Positions 1-12,836 of a stretch of 64,000 nucleotides of DNA are shown here, piece by piece (position 1 is the stretch's first letter; every line of letters starts with the position of its first letter). This DNA comes from Trichostrongylus colubriformis (Eukaryota; Nematoda; Chromadorea; Rhabditida; Trichostrongylidae), in assembly GCA_963978905.1 (NCBI GenBank), contig OZ022258.1, positions 52,250,591-52,314,590 on the forward strand, read 5' to 3'. The translations under genes were made by a program, and so were the position numbers. A model generated the notes under the pieces. That model was not told where the DNA came from and did not search any database. It saw only the letters and a program-made list of their open reading frames with translations.

Positions 1-149
1 GCTTTTATCCTCCCAGACGAGTCTGGTATCATTTGCCGACCCCGGAGGGATGGAAGGCTTGGTTGGCCTGAGCGGGCGTTTATGCGGGATTTGATCCACG
101 CACCATGAGAGTGGTTTGTGAGCCACCTGTCACTATACCACCTCCGCCT
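1..149 (-). mobile_element. tRNA-derived SINE, cut by window edge
   Basis: This is the 5' (tRNA-like) part of a SINE read on the minus strand; the rest lies left of the window. It matches the copy at 43836-44122 across the tRNA-like head and the start of the body, sharing the GCGGGATTTGATCC block and the terminal CCACCTCC. In the other copy the minus strand reads as a tRNA-like head with an A-box-like TGGTGTAGTGACAGG and a B-box-like GGATCAAATCC. Family assignment rests on internal comparison and the box motifs. Confidence 0.65.
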
Positions 150-2945
150 TCCATTATGTAGTATGTTTTCGATTTCATGAAACAGCTGCGACAGTATGCG
201 TACACTGGATAGTGCGATGCACTAGGCCCAAAGTGAACAGCACATGATATTTAGCCCATACCGGTTTCACAGTTTTCAGTACTCTCATTGGTGATGATCA
301 AGTACATCCATCCCTTCTTTCAAATTTGAGAAGTATTTTATTTGGGCGTTCTTCTAAACAGCTCACTCAAAGTCAGAATTTTTAAGAATTTCTGATCGCC
401 TTATAGACGGCACCTCTTACAGAACTGTTCATTTGGGCATGGAACGCACTTTCTTGCGTGCGTACTGCGCAAGGTTTCCATAATGTGGTTCATTGTTCCC
501 GCTATGAAAAAGATCCCTCGAAGTTGCATAAATTTTCACAAAGAATTGCGAATTGCATTAAAAATAAGGCGAAATTGTGGTAGTAAGTACTAGAAAGGTA
601 GGTAGTCACGTGGACTGCGTGCATACCCTTTTGACCATTTTCAAGACGGAACTTAAACCCACTATTGTGCAAATGTTTCTTCGAGGTTTGAAATTTGTTT
701 TAGAAAAGGGCTTCATGTCTTAATTTTTTCGTTAGTTGCAGTAGTCTTGTCCAATAATTATATGAGACATTATAACCTTCCTTGAAAACTCTGGAAAATT
801 CTGGAAACTCTAATTAATAAGAAACAAGAACTTTGAAAGATTTTTGAAAAAGGTTAGTATATTAAAATCAGTTAAGTTCGGTTCGTCCCGCCTCCGCTCA
901 TACGAGCCTGTGTTGAAGATGTTTATTGCATCAGACTGTCCCTAACTGCAAAATTTATTTGCTTTATCGGTCGGTCTTAGTTTTGGATGTGTATGAGTGC
1001 TATATGAATCTTCTAGGATTGCACAAAGTTATGAGAAATGTATGCGAAATACTCCTAACTCATCTATCTGCTCATTTGATTAGGCTGTTGTGGTGTTCCT
1101 TTACCCTCCGGGTGTTTTCAGTGTCTCGTCTTCGCTACAAACTGATTATTGCTCTTTTCATATTAATTGCTCCTTTTGCCCAGGATATTTTCCGTAGTTG
1201 AAAAATGCATCGATGGAGGTTTATTAAGGCAAGCTTCCGCGTATTTCGTTTAGCTGGTAAATCGAATTCTCATTGAAGACTCAAGAAAAGATTCCCTAAT
1301 GAAAGCAATCGAACTCAGAACCTCACTGCTCGTTGTCTGCCATAGGTAGCTGTCCTATTTCATCAGGAGACAGATAGAGATTGAACTGCTCACACTGAGC
1401 ATTTCATGTGCAAGGTTTACATCAAAAATCTCTTTCATGCTGTTTCTCCATTCGATTTCTATCCATCTGAAAATTGTCCTTTTGATTGGGCTTTGCAATA
1501 ACGCTGTCGTCTTCAAAGTTTTGCTCCTGCTTCTTTGTTCAGTTCTCCAGGGAATAGTTTCAAAAGTACGTAATTGCTGAAGTGAACAGAATTTGTCCAG
1601 CAGTGTCGTTCGGCTTCTTCCTCTTTTCTTGAATGGTAGCTGGACGAATTTCTCTTTTTGCTAGGCTTTAGTGCTGTGCCTCGCATTATGGGGACCCACT
1701 TATGGAGGGCTACAAATACATAAATTGCTCAAGGAAGACGTACACGGAGATTGAAGTCCTTCTATCACCCACATATTCATTTTTTGTTTGATCGCTAAGG
1801 ACCGCATGTCAAGTTTTATGCGAAAAAACGGAAGTTCGACTGAGATATGGTTCCTCAGAGTGACGTCCGACAGGGTGGGGGCTCGAGGGGGCGGAGCGGG
1901 CAGGGCACTGGGAGCAAAGAGGCGACGATTATATGGTCAGGGACGCAGAGTGAGAAGTAAATCAACGTAAGGGGCGAGAATGTGAACGGCCCTGTGCCCG
2001 CGAACAACTGTTCACATACTCATGATGGGAATTCGAACATGTTGCTCTCCTTTCAGTTTTGGATTTCTGCTTTGCGACAAAGGAGCTTTTTCGATTCTCT
2101 CAGTGTTTCCATTTATGTGCTGTATGTAGTTGGGTCACTTGAAAGAAATTAGAATCATAGAAACCAGTGGACGATCCCTTCAGGCATTCAGAAATGTGCG
2201 CTTCGGCAAGCGTGAATGGCTTATAACAAAAAGCGACGATTTTCGCAAGTCTTCTTGTAATTCGAGCCATGAGCCAACTTTTGTCCATAAAAATGCAGCG
2301 GAAATCAATCAACATCCGCTTCACTTGGCTAAAGCCTGTTTTTATGAGTAAGATTCCGTCGGCGAAGCGGAAATGTGAAAATGACAAAAAGAGGCGTTCC
2401 AAACTCTTCTGTCTTCTCTATTCCTAGTTAATGTCCACCTCTCCGTTCTATTCCATGAAATGGGCGCTTCGTGCAATCATTGATGGGTATTCCGCTTGTT
2501 CCAAATATAAAGCTTTCAGTAATTTTGAGAACAGCTAATGATCGATTGACCCTTCAAAGTGAGCTGGTTATTTTTCTGCTTGGACGGTGGACGTGGTCAG
2601 AAAAGCCTCCATTTGTTCATCTGAGGTTTCTCGTAACTTCTCTTCGATAGCACTTATTCTAATTCTTTTCGAGACTTTGCAGGATGAAGATAATCGTGAA
2701 TAAATGTACAATTACCAAAGTCACAATCACAAGCATACATTGCTCATACCAACAAATTTGATGTCGCATTGTTAATATCTTATATACTTTCGAATGGGTC
2801 CTATTAGTACTGCATTTTTTACGAAATTCCTTAATAAATAGAAGCTGTTATGTGACATTTCTGAGCTTTTCTGATCGATTATGATTATGACTGCCTAATT
2901 CGTGACCCATACCACTGCGATGGTCGCTTACATTTTCGCTTTCAG
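150..2945. other. Upstream intergenic DNA, no gene recognised
   Basis: I see no receptor-type exon, RNA gene or transposon end here. The longest open frame (926-1201, plus) has no initiation context or recognisable domain. A G-rich patch sits near 1870-1970. The proximal part should hold the promoter of the receptor gene starting at 2949, but no specific element could be identified. Confidence 0.4.
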
Positions 2946-2948
2946 GAA

Positions 2949-5900
2949 ATGCCTTCGTTCATTGGTCAAGTGATAACCACTGTGATAACCGTGACCATGT
3001 GTATCATTGGTCTTTTCGGAAATGTTTGCATGCTATGTGCACATGCATATGATTGTCGCTTGCGTCTTAAAATTTGTACGTTACAGATATTTAACCACAA
3101 TTAATTAATTAACTGATTAATTAATCAAATCAAATATGTCGTGATGGCCATACGATTAACAAGGCAGCGAGGTTGGGCTAAGTTGTCATTTACAGATCCG
3201 CTAAGACAGTCCTGATCCCAAACTATGATATATATGTAGGGTAGACGCATTTGCTATTGAATGAATGTTGTAATTCTTTTTGGAGAGTATTGAAATCTAA
3301 TTAATGAAGTTATAACTGGAGAGAAATTTTTTGAGGATTCTGTAATGAACAGTTAGAGCTACATATAAGTAGCCGTTACAAACAAACTCGGGTGTTGATT
3401 GAAGAGGACGAGCATTTAAAGGATTTTGAAGCCCACTGCAGTCAAATTTGTTGAATGGTAGAAATTCATGGGGTTTTGGATGATTAATGGGTCTCTGACG
3501 TTTCTTCAAATTGGTCGGTTGAAGAATGACATATGTCCTGAAACAGTCGATTTACGAAATGTCTAGCTCATTACAATTCAACTCGTGTATACCTCTTTTT
3601 TGATTTTTCCTAAGTCAAATGTTGATTTTTTTACGCCACAAGCTCTAGAATTACCATCTACACTGTCACTGTACTTTCTTGCCGCTCCAATTCGTCAGAA
3701 GATTTTTCCCTTTGTTCACCATAATGAAAATTGGAACTTGTCATCGACGTACTACTGTGCATCAAATAATTGATAAATTGTTTAATTATTTAATATATAC
3801 TTCCTTGATATTACTTAATATATCTTACCAAGTATGCTAGCTGTGCACTAGCACTGCTATGGAGAAAGCAAAACGGACAGACGAAGGATTGAGTTGAGTA
3901 CGAAGCAGCTTGGAGTGTAAACATTGTTACCATCAGTTGTTCAAAGTTACTGATTCATCCTCACTAAAAAGGCATCCTACAAAATAATAGGAAGGAGAGA
4001 AATTTACAGTTAGTAACGCTCTGTATAGAGAACGATTCTAGGAAAATCTATGATCTGCGAAGTAAATGAAAGTGATTGTTTCGTCAGTTTTGCATTCGAA
4101 AACCAATGAAGCAACAATTAACCCCATCTCTCGGGCACGCTACTCCTGGGAATGGCTTTTTACAGATTCTTTGGATACGTAGTGTGTGCAATATTGCCTA
4201 GCTGAAGAATTAAGAAAGTCCAGTAGAGATAGAAGAGTTCGGTAAGGACGGGGAAAACATTTTAGGACAAGGATTGCTACCAAGTAAGGAAAAATGAGCG
4301 TATGAAATAGATGGTCCTTTTGGAGGCTAATAGAGGCATCCAAAGACATTCATTTGAAGACAATAACTTATGTTCATAAATACCTTTGGATTTCGTCACC
4401 CATTAATTACGTGTAATTTCATTGTTGATTTTTTGAAGGCTATATTGTAACCGTCATTGCATTTCTGCATGTGATTTGTCTTCTTAATGAGCTGTATCTC
4501 CAAGTGCGTCAGTCAAGGTAAGTTAGTGCAAGAAGAAGAAGGAAGAATTTTATAAAAGGCATTGCCGCTGTTTACTTTTCAGATTTCATGCCACGTCACG
4601 CGTGGATTGCTTTCGTCAAACATGCGTCTATATCTTCGCAATGATGGCCCAAGCGTCAATGTTTCTCATGTTGGCCGTGGATCACCTTCTTGCTGTGACG
4701 ATGCCTATAAAGTAACATGATCACTTATGTGCATAACGTTAACGCACTAGCGATTAGTTAATCTCGGTCTTACGGTAGGTTTATGGTGCCATCAATTACA
4801 AGGAGGGCCGCGATCCGAGCCATTTTGTGCATGTTTTCTAGGCTGCGATATTTCACAAACCTACCCGGAATTTAAGACCCCAATGAAACGAAAACCTGCT
4901 GAAAGCGTGCTTTGCTCTCGCTAACTGCGCAAGAATACCTCAAAAAAGGGCAATTTGTAGGTCGTCGAATGGATGAGCTTGTGCAGGCATATTTAGTTAT
5001 ATGGGTGGTTTACGGTTATACAGGGGGTGCCAAAAAAAAAGTAATTTTGTCTCGTCCACTTTCACCCCACTTTAGCCAAACTACGGCAAATTCTGTTGAG
5101 GTATTTTCATCCCCAGATTCAAGAGCAGACCTCACTCTATCACTATACTCCGTGGCAGCCTTCTGCACGAGCAGGAACGAGAGCGAGGAAAGGGTGAACA
5201 AGACGTGTCACCTGAACTGGGCAAAATCCAACATTTCGTCGCCCTTTTTCACAACCTTGCTTAGGTCCGTTCACTCTGGGTACCTACGGGGATTCATACT
5301 GGGGGTGTTCTTTAGGATCCCGTTTTTCCCGGGTTCCCAGCGCCCTTTGTTTCTAAGAGTCAAAACGTGCACTTACCACTGAAACGCCTCTGAAGGCGGA
5401 TTTAGGCATGAAATTGATATTTCGGATCATAGCAGCCTTGTCCAAGCAGCAGGGGCTCTGCGACTTCCATGAACCGAAGGGCCAATCCTTAGGAAGCCTC
5501 CCACAGAAGACCTACCATGGAACCCGGCTCCACTGTTTTAAGGGGACCTTGATACCGTGGGTGCTCCGAAACTCGACTGCGCCGCTTAAAGGTTCTATAT
5601 TTTTATGAAAATGAAAGTAGTGAGTCTCCGCTTGTTCCTGCTTTTAGAGGAACATTTCGGGAGTATTTTGCCCCAATACTTTCATTTCTTTTGTTTCCCT
5701 ATGTTTTGTATAATTGGGAGATGTGAGCCGTGGGCAAAATTACTTTTTTTTTGGCACCTCCTGTATATCGGCACCGTTACATGAAAAAAAGAAGAAATTA
5801 ATTTCAAAAATGCTTCCTGATAATGGGACAGAAAGCTGCTCCCAGTGGCACAAGAAAGCTTCGCAGAAAATGTCCGCAAGTCAAGTAGTCTGGACACCGA

Positions 5901-8900
5901 TTGACCTATTTTCACTCTGATTTTCAGTTGGGGTAAGAGATCTCGTCTATTAGGTTGTGAGGAAAGTTTTGACGGTTTTCGCAATTTCATCTTCAGTAGA
6001 TCATAACCCGGTCCAGACTGCGTCTTTTATTACAGAATAGGCACTACTCGATTCGTTACACGTTTGGCAACATTATGCATACGTATTGCAATTTGATGAA
6101 AGACGGACGATTCATATTGCGCGAAATCAAAAAAGTCGATCCCAAATCACCAATCTTCCTGAACACAGTGCTGTGAAGTAGCTGTCCAGATGCTTGGGAA
6201 AGTGGGGATTAGTTAGCGTTAGACCTGATGAATATGGTGGACGAGTAAGAGCTTCAGCCTGCAACTGCTTCAATTATTGGGAGCTGGTTTATGGGAAATT
6301 GGCCCGAGCATGGCTGCTCCGAGAGGTCGCGCGGCATCCATTTTTATGTTTGTTTCAAAATCAAAGGTACTTGAGGTGGTCAACCATATTTCTATGGGGA
6401 TAGCCAGTGCTTACAGATATCCCTGCAAGTATAGGCGCTCATCGCTTCCTGCCGTTCTACTTAAAGCGATTTGCTCAGTTGAAAATTCGAGCAACTCATT
6501 CTCGTTTTTGCCATTTGAAACCAGAAACAAGGAATTCCATCCAATGTTTCACCCCCTCCCCTTGCAGCACTCACATTGCGGTCGCCTTCGCCGAGACTCG
6601 ACTAAACAAGGACTGGTGAAGCGAAGTCGTCCAAAAAGTGCCATTTTGAGAGTTTTTGAGAGTACTTTGAAATTTTCTGACAACTGGGAAACCTCATGAT
6701 ATACCAAAAAATTTATATCCAGAAGAGAAAGCCGCAGTCTCTATAAGGAACACAATATCTAAATTAATTGATGTTGACGCTCTTCAAGATTTGAATTTGT
6801 ACTGTTAACGCGCAAAACCAGCCAGAATTTCCCATACAACCTAATAGTATTTCAAAGCTGTACTGCTGAAAGAAACGCGCGTAATTGGAATTTATTGAAA
6901 TTTCAGGCACCTTATGTTTCCCACGCTGAAGTACACGTTGTATTTATGTGCACCACCCATCTTCTTTGCCTCTGCTACTGTCGTCTTCTCAATAGCCTTT
7001 ATGAACGATGATCCTATTATACTATGCACTCCACTTCAAGGTAAAACCAGGCAATCAATTTTCCCACTTTTTTGGGAGTTGTACTGTCTATTCTATCCAC
7101 TTATGTCTTTATTACGGTTTCTCTTTTATGAATCCATTTTCTTGGCCAATTCGGCTTCTTTAAATCCAAAAATTTCAGCTCTACCGCGAAATGTACAGTC
7201 AGTTTTGGACATTGTCATCGTGGTGAATTTCGCCGCCCTGCTAACACTGCTATTTGTAATCGCATTAGTGAAATGGAAAGAGAAGAAGACAAGCACACCA
7301 AGCAGTGAGAGATTTGAATTTATACTAGAACTAAATGATGGGGAGGTGGTGCAGTGGCAGCTAGCGTGGATTCCCTCTATAATGGTGAAGAGACTGAATC
7401 CGCATTAATGCTAGCCTACACTAACAAAACCTTCCATTCTTTCGTGGAGTTCATTTATTACCAGATTCGTTTGAGAGGATAAAGTTACTGACTTGTACAT
7501 CGACTGGCTCCTCAAGCACTGTATTGGCCAAATTGTGCTCAAAAGCCACCACGACACTGATTATGGAGAACTAGAATGCGCGGCGTCCGAGCAAGAAGTT
7601 GATGATGCTATCTAAAAACCTTATCTTCCAACTGAGAAATGAAATAAAGGCGGATCGAGGGGAATTTTTTTTGCTCAAATAGATTCTATCCGAAAACGTC
7701 CACAGGACATTGTGCAATTTTACCTTATTCAACAAAAATTGTTCCAGTTGAGTTTCGTGAGAAGTTGCGCATGCTCCCAAAAACGTGCCGCATGCACAGA
7801 GCCCATTCTCTTTCCTAATGATATCATCTAGCATCGACCGTATGTTTTGGCTCCACCTTTATGCGTCCAAAAACCCAGGAATGGGCGCCTAACATTGGCA
7901 CCCATTTCGGCCAGACATTCAATCAAGAGAAGCGACTTCATCATATTGAAAAAGTGGACCAGGCTTCCAAATAGAGAAGCAGGATAAGTAGGAACAAAAA
8001 GAAACACACACTCAACGGGGAAGCTATGAAACAGGTGCGTGTATGCTAATGAGGGAACCAAGAATGAAAAAATCGTTTGCCCGACTGTTTTGGAAGGGCC
8101 TACCATGAAATTATTGAATTATGGAAAATCAGGCGGCTTTTGAAAGAGGTGCGTGTATGCTGATTGAGAAACCAGAAAATGAATAAAATCGTTTGCTCGA
8201 TTGTTCTAGAATAGTCTCTCATGGAATTATTGAATTTTGGAATATCAACCGACAAAATATCTTTGGATGTAATCCTGCAGTCAACCACCCGAAGTCAACT
8301 TTTGGATGTAAGTGTAGTAATCAGGGGAGGTTTCTTCAGCTCTACCCTTTTATATTACGATCATGCTATTCCATCGAAGCACCAACATACAGTCTGCACC
8401 ATCCAAAACCACATAAAAGGGCTCTCTTCGGAAACTGAGCGAATGAGCGAGTACAGTGCCATAATGCAGTTGCATGTTGCCTGAAAAGCCAGCTACAATG
8501 CCAGGCTTCTTTCATTTAAGGCTTGCTCACCTCAAACCATCTTTATGCTGATTTCAGGTCCCAGGCCGTCAACGTCACCAGCACCACATCAATTAACAAC
8601 TGCGGAATTGAAAGTGAGTTTTCGTGTTCTGTTTATCTTTTCATAGAATTTTCTGCATTATATTTCGTAATTCAGCAATAAGGCGTGGTTTCTACACACG
8701 TTATAGTACATGAGCGTTCCCTGATAATTTCATCCGTCTTTCAAAATTTCCATTCCATTTGCACCTTTCGCCTCATATGGTCAGTGTACGCTGTGCTGGC
8801 CCCACTGACCAGTTGAGGAATTCTCGACTGTCTACGAGGGGGTCGTATTTGATCGGACAGGAGGGGGGGGGGGGGAGGTCGTACCTGCAGAAGTCAGTCA

Positions 8901-9664
8901 CAAGCACTTGTCTCAGGAAGAATACACAGCAGTAAAACCCATTGCAACTATAGAATCCGGCAACAATTTCTGGCATTTTAAAGGTCAAAGAGTCGTGTTT
9001 GGTCTCCGTAGAGGGGGGGGGGGGTCATAATAAAGCGGCTATTTTCCTCGTCACCTGGGAGTGTCCTGCTAAGATCACAATAATGTTCGGGGTATTCCTT
9101 TGACGCATTCACTCAGGGCTATTTATTGGACCTCTAGTTGCTAGTATTATCAAAACTGTTAAGCAGAATAAATTTCATACTTCCAAAAACGAAGTGGTTT
9201 TTTGCTTTCTTCATTGAAGTTTCAGATAAGGAAATTCAAATTGCGTAAGGTCACATCTGTTAACTAGTGTGCTCGTTCAGATGATGCGGTCGTTTATTGT
9301 ATTGGTGACCGTTTATGGATGCTCATGGTGTATTTCATCGCTATTCGCTCAAGTTGTCCTCAGGTTTTTCCCACCAAATTCGGAATTTTCGCTATTTGTT
9401 CAAACCTACGTGGTAAGTTGAGGATTTATTTTGTTTGTTCTAATACCAAGTCTAAAGGTTTCCGTTCAGATAATTACTGTCGTTCCCACATACTGCCAGA
9501 TCTACTTTGTCAGTTACTTCCGTTCGCCTCATCATCGTAACGCATACCGAAAACAGCTAAGAGTTTTATTTCCATGTATATTCAGAGATAAACAGGAACA
9601 ATCACAGGCAAGGAACCAGTCCAGGTCCGTGAGAGAACTTTGGTCATTACATGTGGTTATTTAG
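2949..9664 (+). CDS. Seven-TM chemoreceptor, Srsx-like (receptor A, 8 exons)
   Basis: Predicted 325-aa G-protein-coupled receptor, probably a plasma-membrane chemosensory receptor of sensory neurons (inferred from family). Exons: 2949-3075, 4439-4517, 4583-4711, 6907-7040, 7179-7304, 8558-8613, 9281-9412, 9470-9664. TM1 has the GLFGN motif; exon 2 encodes TM2; exon 3 encodes TM3 with a leading Cys and ends in DHLLAVTMPIK, the DRY-like block of this family; exon 4 encodes TM4 and an extracellular Cys (LCTPLQ), likely disulfide partner; exon 5 is TM5; exon 6 a 19-codon Ser/Thr/Pro-rich loop 3; exon 7 TM6; exon 8 TM7 and the RSPHHRNAYRKQ tail that resembles Srsx C-termini. All junctions are GT-AG, frames join cleanly, and exon sizes match three paralogues here. 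The start follows a TTTCAG acceptor by 3 nt. Intron 3 holds two TIR elements and intron 5 a SINE. Another Sr subfamily is possible; the GPCR call itself is firm. Confidence 0.85.
5021..5763. mobile_element. TIR element (MITE-like) in receptor A intron 3
   Basis: A 743-bp segment is bounded by inverted ends starting CAGGGGGTGCC and closing GGCACCTCCTG, each continuing through a long A/T run into an AATTTTG block (about 28 bp of TIR). TA dinucleotides flank both ends (5019-5020, 5764-5765), as for Tc1/mariner-type insertions. No transposase is recognisable inside, so it is probably non-autonomous or decayed. Confidence 0.7.
5950..6844. mobile_element. Decayed mariner-like element in receptor A intron 3
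   Basis: The ends TTAGGTTGTGAGGAAAG and (inverted) TTAGGTTGTATGGGAAA are flanked by TA on both sides, with imperfect similarity continuing for about 35 bp. The same TTAGGTTGT terminus bounds the mariner at 21845-22728, which has recognisable transposase, and the two are almost the same length (895 and 884 bp). No intact transposase motif was found in this copy; the open frames inside are not recognisable. Confidence 0.6.
7339..7628 (+). mobile_element. tRNA-derived SINE, diverged copy
   Basis: The head GGGGAGGTGGTGCAGTGGCAG matches the tRNA-like head of the SINE at 43836-44122 (opposite strand there). The body retains the ACTGACTTGTACATCG block and the AGAACTAGAATGCGCGG block in the same order and spacing, ending in an AAAACCTTATC-like tail. 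It lies in intron 5 of receptor A, same orientation. Many substitutions suggest an old insertion. Confidence 0.65.
8031..8240 (+). repeat. Two-copy tandem duplication (unit about 117 bp)
   Basis: The block starting GAGGTGCGTGTATGCT near 8033 and ending ATTATTGAATTATGG recurs from about 8149 to 8240 (ending ATTATTGAATTTTGG) with scattered differences, including the shared AAAATCGTTTGC core. It lies inside intron 5 of receptor A and has no coding meaning. Confidence 0.65.
8790..9080 (-). repeat. Dispersed GACCCCC-rich repeat, minus copy
   Basis: Read on the minus strand, this stretch contains the C-run blocks and GAGGTGACGAGGAAAAT / GAATTCTCGACTGTC-like pieces typical of a repeat family also seen near 12060-12400, 26845-26935, 33050-33262, 41240-41690, 42160-42530 and 61100-61440. 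G-runs of 10 or more occur at about 8865 and 9010. It lies in intron 6 of receptor A. Boundaries are approximate. Confidence 0.5.
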
Positions 9665-9885
9665 TTCCAATGTAAAAAGATATTCAGTTTCAACGTAAGA
9701 AGGACTCCGGAATGCAGGAGGAATTCCGTCGTATGCAGCTCCTGACGGTCGTCATGGCTTTGAAGCCGTGGTCTTTGATCTCATTCTGTACATTCACATT
9801 TTTGTTCCTGTTTTTGTTCAGTAGCCCATAAACTTGACGTGTTGTTGCAGATGGATTTCGTCATCTTGAAGGCAGTATGAAAGTG

Positions 9886-9891
9886 AATAAA
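9886..9891 (+). terminator. Poly(A) signal of receptor A
   Basis: AATAAA lies 222 nt after the receptor A stop codon and is followed by an A-rich run. It is the first such hexamer downstream and is the likely cleavage signal. Confidence 0.5.
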
Positions 9892-12836
9892 AAAAAGAGA
9901 GGTAGACGGTGAAAGTCTGAGAAATTAGCTCACTATCCCACCTCTATTCCGAAAGGGGTCCGGCCACGTAGAAAAGTGACGACGTCGAAAAAAGGTGGCA
10001 ACTGGTAGATAAAGCTTCAAAACTTAACGGCGTTGACTCCCCCGGATATTTCTTCACATATTAAAGCCTAGTTAGAGCTTATTCATTTAAAAGCACCAGC
10101 TATTTTTCACATATTAGAGCCTATACATTTAAACGATTCACTCGGACGCTCACCACCAACATTGCCCCTAACGCTGCCTTCAAGAGCTGTTTTGTTTGGA
10201 GCGGCAAGGGCTAGTTCAAGTGAACAATTTTTATTTTTTGCAAATAGGGGCCACAGTCTCACTTGTTGTATGATCAATCGACTATTCTTCGTTATTATAT
10301 TCTTGTCTCTGAAAAATGGCTGGTCTCATTAGCATTTAAATTGAGAGATACTTCAAAATATAATATTTACAAGTTTGGGATTCAGCCACGGATAAGCACA
10401 GTGGAAGGATATAAATAAATTCACAATGTATGACCCTTCCCTCTCCACACTTAATTATAGCCGGAGGGCGTAGCGAAAGAGGAACCAAAGAGACGTGCTG
10501 CTGGCTTTCGGTCTCGATTCCACAATTTCTATGTCATATCTGCTTTTTATGCTCTACTCATGTGATCGTATGTTAGGTGTATAAATTCAAATTTTTGAAA
10601 AATTGTGGAACAATCATCGCAGGCTAAGTAGGGGTACTGTATCCATGGTATCAAGTGATGTTACGATAATAATACCTTTCTGAAACCATGGTTCAGGAAA
10701 TAAATAGAATAGAAATAATAGAATAAAAAAACCTAGAATATAAGGAATAGAATAAAAAACCCCGACTAGTCCTTCATTACTTCGATATCACTGGTTTCAA
10801 GTAGGGCAGCTCTGAAAATAAAGAAACTGGGATTACTTTAACGCAATTCATTCGTACATAGACTAGTGGCCGCGAAAATCGTGAAGCATTCTAAAACGAA
10901 TCAATCAGCTCAGATTTGTCCATAAATTACGTTTCTAGTATTCATTCTGAGCTCTCTGGATTTCTATAAGCGGGCCTCGAATATTGAAACACTTCGGAAC
11001 GGAGTTTTGAAAGTTAATGAAGTGATTATCCAGTAGCTAAGCTGGAAATGAATTATTACAGGAGTAAAGTAATCACAATAAATTAAGCAGTGGTATGTAA
11101 AGTAATTAATATGCTGTGATACATAGGAATTAAGGTAATCAATCACCTGTAATAGTAATTGTTCATTGCACACAAACGAGCTCGTTTCTTCTTAAATGAA
11201 AAATGGATGTGAAAGAATCCATATTTTAAGCACTTATTTGAAGTGCCTGATTCCCTCTGATGGTCTAGCCACAACTGCAAAGTTGAAGCAAAGAGCACCT
11301 CGTCCAAAGAATGCTTTTCGAGGGCACAGAGGATTTACATATGTATACTTCCCAGGACACGAACTTGCCTGGCATGATCCCCCCCTACCCTCACTAGCAT
11401 ACAGCAATATTGTCCAATGAGGTCGCTGTGCCAGTAAAGGAAGTGTCAGCATAGCGCACAAAGCGTTGATGAGGAGGTTCTAAAAGAAGGGAGGGTGTCG
11501 TTGAAGTACATAGTTCAGCTTGAAGTCGTCGAGCTTTATGTGATGTCACCAAATGAGAGACCATCTAAATGTCCTACCATCCATTTATTCACCCTATTCC
11601 CACCGACCGAAGCCGACCGAACGTGCAGGTTACGTTTCATTTTCTCCTATAGCTTCCTGGTTTTTTAATCTCTGGCCATTCACATTCACACTGGAATTGG
11701 TTTCTGACTGCGATGAATTTATTTTATCACGAGAGCTTTTAAATAGTCACTCTCAGTCTTTAATTTAGCTAGTTTTCGGGAACACCAGAGAAATAAAGAA
11801 ATGACGGATTTTATGAAGATGTCATCAATCTTGCGCCACGCATTTGGTTCCATTCAGAAGCATGGAGGAGGTGAAGTATTCAGCCACTACTCCGTTTTCC
11901 CTGTAATTAGGTGTTGTCCCTTACACACGAATCCCTTCTCCTGTCTGCGTTTTCTGAATCAGCAACTGTATTTCGTGGACATGCTCTCGATGAATGTCTG
12001 TGCATAGAACTACATCAATCAGTATTCAAAGTACATATTGCTTTTGATCCTGAAGGCATAGAACACGGTCAGTGCACATTCAGGTGTCGAGGGAAGTTGC
12101 CGCTTCAGTACTACCGCTCACCACCTCAACGGGACTCAGGTACGATCACTACAGGATCCGTAACTATTGCCAATTGCAAAGTAGCACTTAGAACTTGATC
12201 TAATTGTTGATCACTCAAATTCAATCATATTTTCCTACATAACCAGGTAAGCCAACGGCACGTACTGCTGATCATCCAGCCTTGAACCGCCGACCACTGC
12301 ATTTTCGACCCCCTTCCCTCCTTGTGTAAATGCGACCCCGCTCCCGCCCTTCAAATACAACCCCTTGACGAGGAACGAAGAATGCTTGACTCCGGACGTA
12401 GCCTGTACATGGTACTGAGCGACGAGGTCTTCTATGCACTTTCTTCAACGTCACACCAAGGGGCGATGAAGACAGTCGATGAAAGTGCAGTCCAAACGTA
12501 TTTCTCAAGTCTTTGCAACCAGTCAAGTCTCTCGTGAGTCAAGAGTAACACATGTTGTAGTAGATATCGAATGCTCACAAATTGTCCTTTCAAAGAAGTC
12601 CATTAGATCAATAAACGACTAACATTTCCGTGATTGGTAGTTTCAAGTGTCAAAATTTTAATTTTTTTCTAAAAACTTTGGATGAAAACTGAATGTGTGA
12701 ACCGTCCAGTGAAAACTCAGTAGATGCGCGTTGAATTTTATTATATTGTTGTTTTTGTATTTTTCGCAGTTTTATTATTTGCTATGGTTTTATTGTTTCT
12801 CTTACATGGTAATGAGATGATTTCTGTTTACAGAGA
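9892..12836. other. Intergenic spacer between receptors A and B
   Basis: No gene is recognised. It holds an AATAGAATA-type low-complexity patch (about 10695-10760), an AT-rich stretch near 11030-11165, and a C-rich dispersed repeat around 12060-12400. The last bases (…TTTACAG at 12827-12833) are the splice acceptor preceding the receptor B start. Confidence 0.45.
12060..12400 (+). repeat. Dispersed GACCCCC-rich repeat
   Basis: It carries the family blocks GGTGTCGAGGGAA, then (after an interruption) TTTTCGACCCCC, AAATGCGACCCCG and CAAATACAACCCCTTGACGAGG, in the same order as the copies at 41240-41690 and 42160-42530. Boundaries are approximate and the copy is diverged. Confidence 0.45.

Noticed and set aside
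926..1201. 91-codon plus-strand open frame with hydrophobic end
   Set aside because: No receptor motif, no splice context matching the other genes and no recognisable domain; likely chance.
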